A DNA stretch of 64,000 nt from contig NZ_JOFT01000037.1 in NCBI RefSeq assembly GCF_000725805.1, positions 1 through 64,000 on the forward strand, in the 5' to 3' direction. The translations under genes and the position numbers were made by a program. The stretch comes from Streptomyces xanthophaeus (GTDB lineage: Bacteria > Actinomycetota > Actinomycetes > Streptomycetales > Streptomycetaceae). The notes beneath the pieces were generated by a model. That model did no database searches. It saw only the letters and a program-made list of their open reading frames with translations, and was not told the DNA's origin. This document shows positions 63,348 through 64,000 of the stretch, one piece after another. Each line of letters starts with the position of its first letter. The stretch's first letter is position 1.

Positions 63348-64000
63348 ATGACCAAGCGCACCCAACTCGCCCTCGCCACCGCCCTGGTGGCAGCTCTCGC
63401 AGTCGGCGCCTCGGGCTGCTCCGACGCCTCGAAGAAGGGCAAGGGCGGCGCCTCCGCCGAGAACCCGGCCGCCGCCAACGACGGCAAGGTCCTCGGCGGC
63501 ACCCCGGTCAAGGGCGGCACCCTCACCGTCCTGTCCAACCAGGACTTCGCCCACCTCGACCCCGCCCGCAACTGGGTCATGCCGACCATGGACTTCGGGA
63601 CCAGGCTGCTCTACCGCACCCTCGTCACCTTCAAGGCCGAGCCCGGCAAGGCGGGCAGCGAGCTGGTACCCGACCTCGCCACCGACCTCGGCACCCCCTC
63701 CAACGGCGGCCGCACCTGGACCTTCACCCTCAAGGAGGGCGTGAAGTACGAGGACGGCTCGCCGGTCAGGGCCCAGGACGTCAAGTACAACGTCGAGCGC
63801 TCCTTCGCCCCCGACCTCACCGGCGGACCGGACTACGCGGCCCAGTACCTGGCCGGCACCGAGGGCTACAAGGGCCCCCTCCAGGGTCAGCACCTCGACT
63901 CGGTGAAGACCCCCGACGACCGCACGATCGTCTTCGAACTCAAGCGGCCCGTGGCCGAGTTCTCCGCCACCGCCACCCTGCCCACCTTCGCCCCGGTGCC
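63348..64000 (+). CDS. Peptide ABC transporter substrate-binding lipoprotein, partial
   Basis: The first 217 codons run to the window edge. A lipoprotein signal peptide ends in the lipobox VGASGC (Cys24), then a Lys/Gly/Ala linker, then the SBP_bac_5 (DppA/OppA) fold: GGTLTVLSNQDFAHLDPARNW, LVPDLATDLGTPSNGGRTWTFTLKEGVKYEDGSPVRAQDVKY. GGAG precedes the ATG. The promoter is a near-copy of the collagenase promoter, so it probably imports collagen-derived oligopeptides. The C-terminus and permease genes are outside the window. Confidence 0.92.
   Translation, partial: MTKRTQLALATALVAALAVGASGCSDASKKGKGGASAENPAAANDGKVLGGTPVKGGTLTVLSNQDFAHLDPARNWVMPTMDFGTRLLYRTLVTFKAEPGKAGSELVPDLATDLGTPSNGGRTWTFTLKEGVKYEDGSPVRAQDVKYNVERSFAPDLTGGPDYAAQYLAGTEGYKGPLQGQHLDSVKTPDDRTIVFELKRPVAEFSATATLPTFAPV

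Overview
The window is chromosomal DNA from a high-GC actinobacterium, almost certainly Streptomyces. GC is very high throughout, codons end in G or C, GTG and TTG starts are common, ATGA/GTGA start-stop overlaps are frequent, and several genes are typical of the genus: a SepF paralogue, an RsbW-like ATPase, an iron box, a PaaX regulator and HAF-repeat secreted proteins. About 47 genes are supported. No tRNA, rRNA, transposase, phage gene or CRISPR array was found.

Layout. 1-3.9 kb: a compact unit that looks like a ribosomal-peptide natural product locus. It has a 46-residue precursor whose last ten residues contain six cysteines, an attenuating hairpin, a divergent HFCD-type (LanD-like) flavoprotein, two MGT-family glycosyltransferases (one running off the left edge) and an NAD-dependent epimerase-like protein. 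4-7.2 kb: secreted proteins, and an Lrp/AsnC regulator divergent from an L-asparaginase. 7.3-10.6 kb: a solitary NACHT (STAND) NTPase resembling bacterial anti-phage NACHT proteins. 10.7-15.7 kb: methylmalonyl-CoA mutase (mutA-mutB-meaB). 15.8-18 kb: a ROK regulator and a gene-free GC-rich repeat region.

17.9-26.2 kb: an organosulfur operon (TauD-type dioxygenase, FMN reductase, ABC importer, DszA/NtaA-type monooxygenase, AprA-like flavoprotein and ferredoxin). It is preceded by a probable leaderless Cys-containing leader peptide and a hairpin, suggesting cysteine-responsive attenuation. 26.3-33.4 kb: an iron-box-controlled DUF2470 gene, a SepF-like gene, an ATPase, a broken MazG-like gene and housekeeping enzymes. 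33.4-37.5 kb: the Hen1-Pnkp RNA-repair pair. 38.2-40.6 kb: arginine deiminase and ornithine carbamoyltransferase with an ARG box. 41.3-49.3 kb: an aerobic CoA-dependent 2-aminobenzoate (anthranilate)-type catabolic cluster with a PaaX regulator, CoA ligase, monooxygenase/reductase fusion, acyl-CoA dehydrogenase and RidA.

49.5-64 kb: a coherent collagen/hydroxyproline utilisation island. It encodes an Xaa-Pro aminopeptidase, a secreted M9 collagenase, a three-subunit D-hydroxyproline oxidase, a DapA-family deaminase, two proline-racemase-family enzymes, an ornithine-cyclodeaminase-family reductase, a GntR/FadR regulator and, at the right edge, a peptide-binding lipoprotein. A shared 12-bp operator-like sequence (GTGnnATnnnAC, best form GTGCAATTTCAC) lies in the control regions of the collagenase, the oxidase operon, the deaminase operon, the GntR gene and the binding protein. 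The collagenase and binding-protein promoters share an identical 32-bp block. The natural reading is one GntR regulon running from collagen hydrolysis to 2-oxoglutarate semialdehyde and proline.
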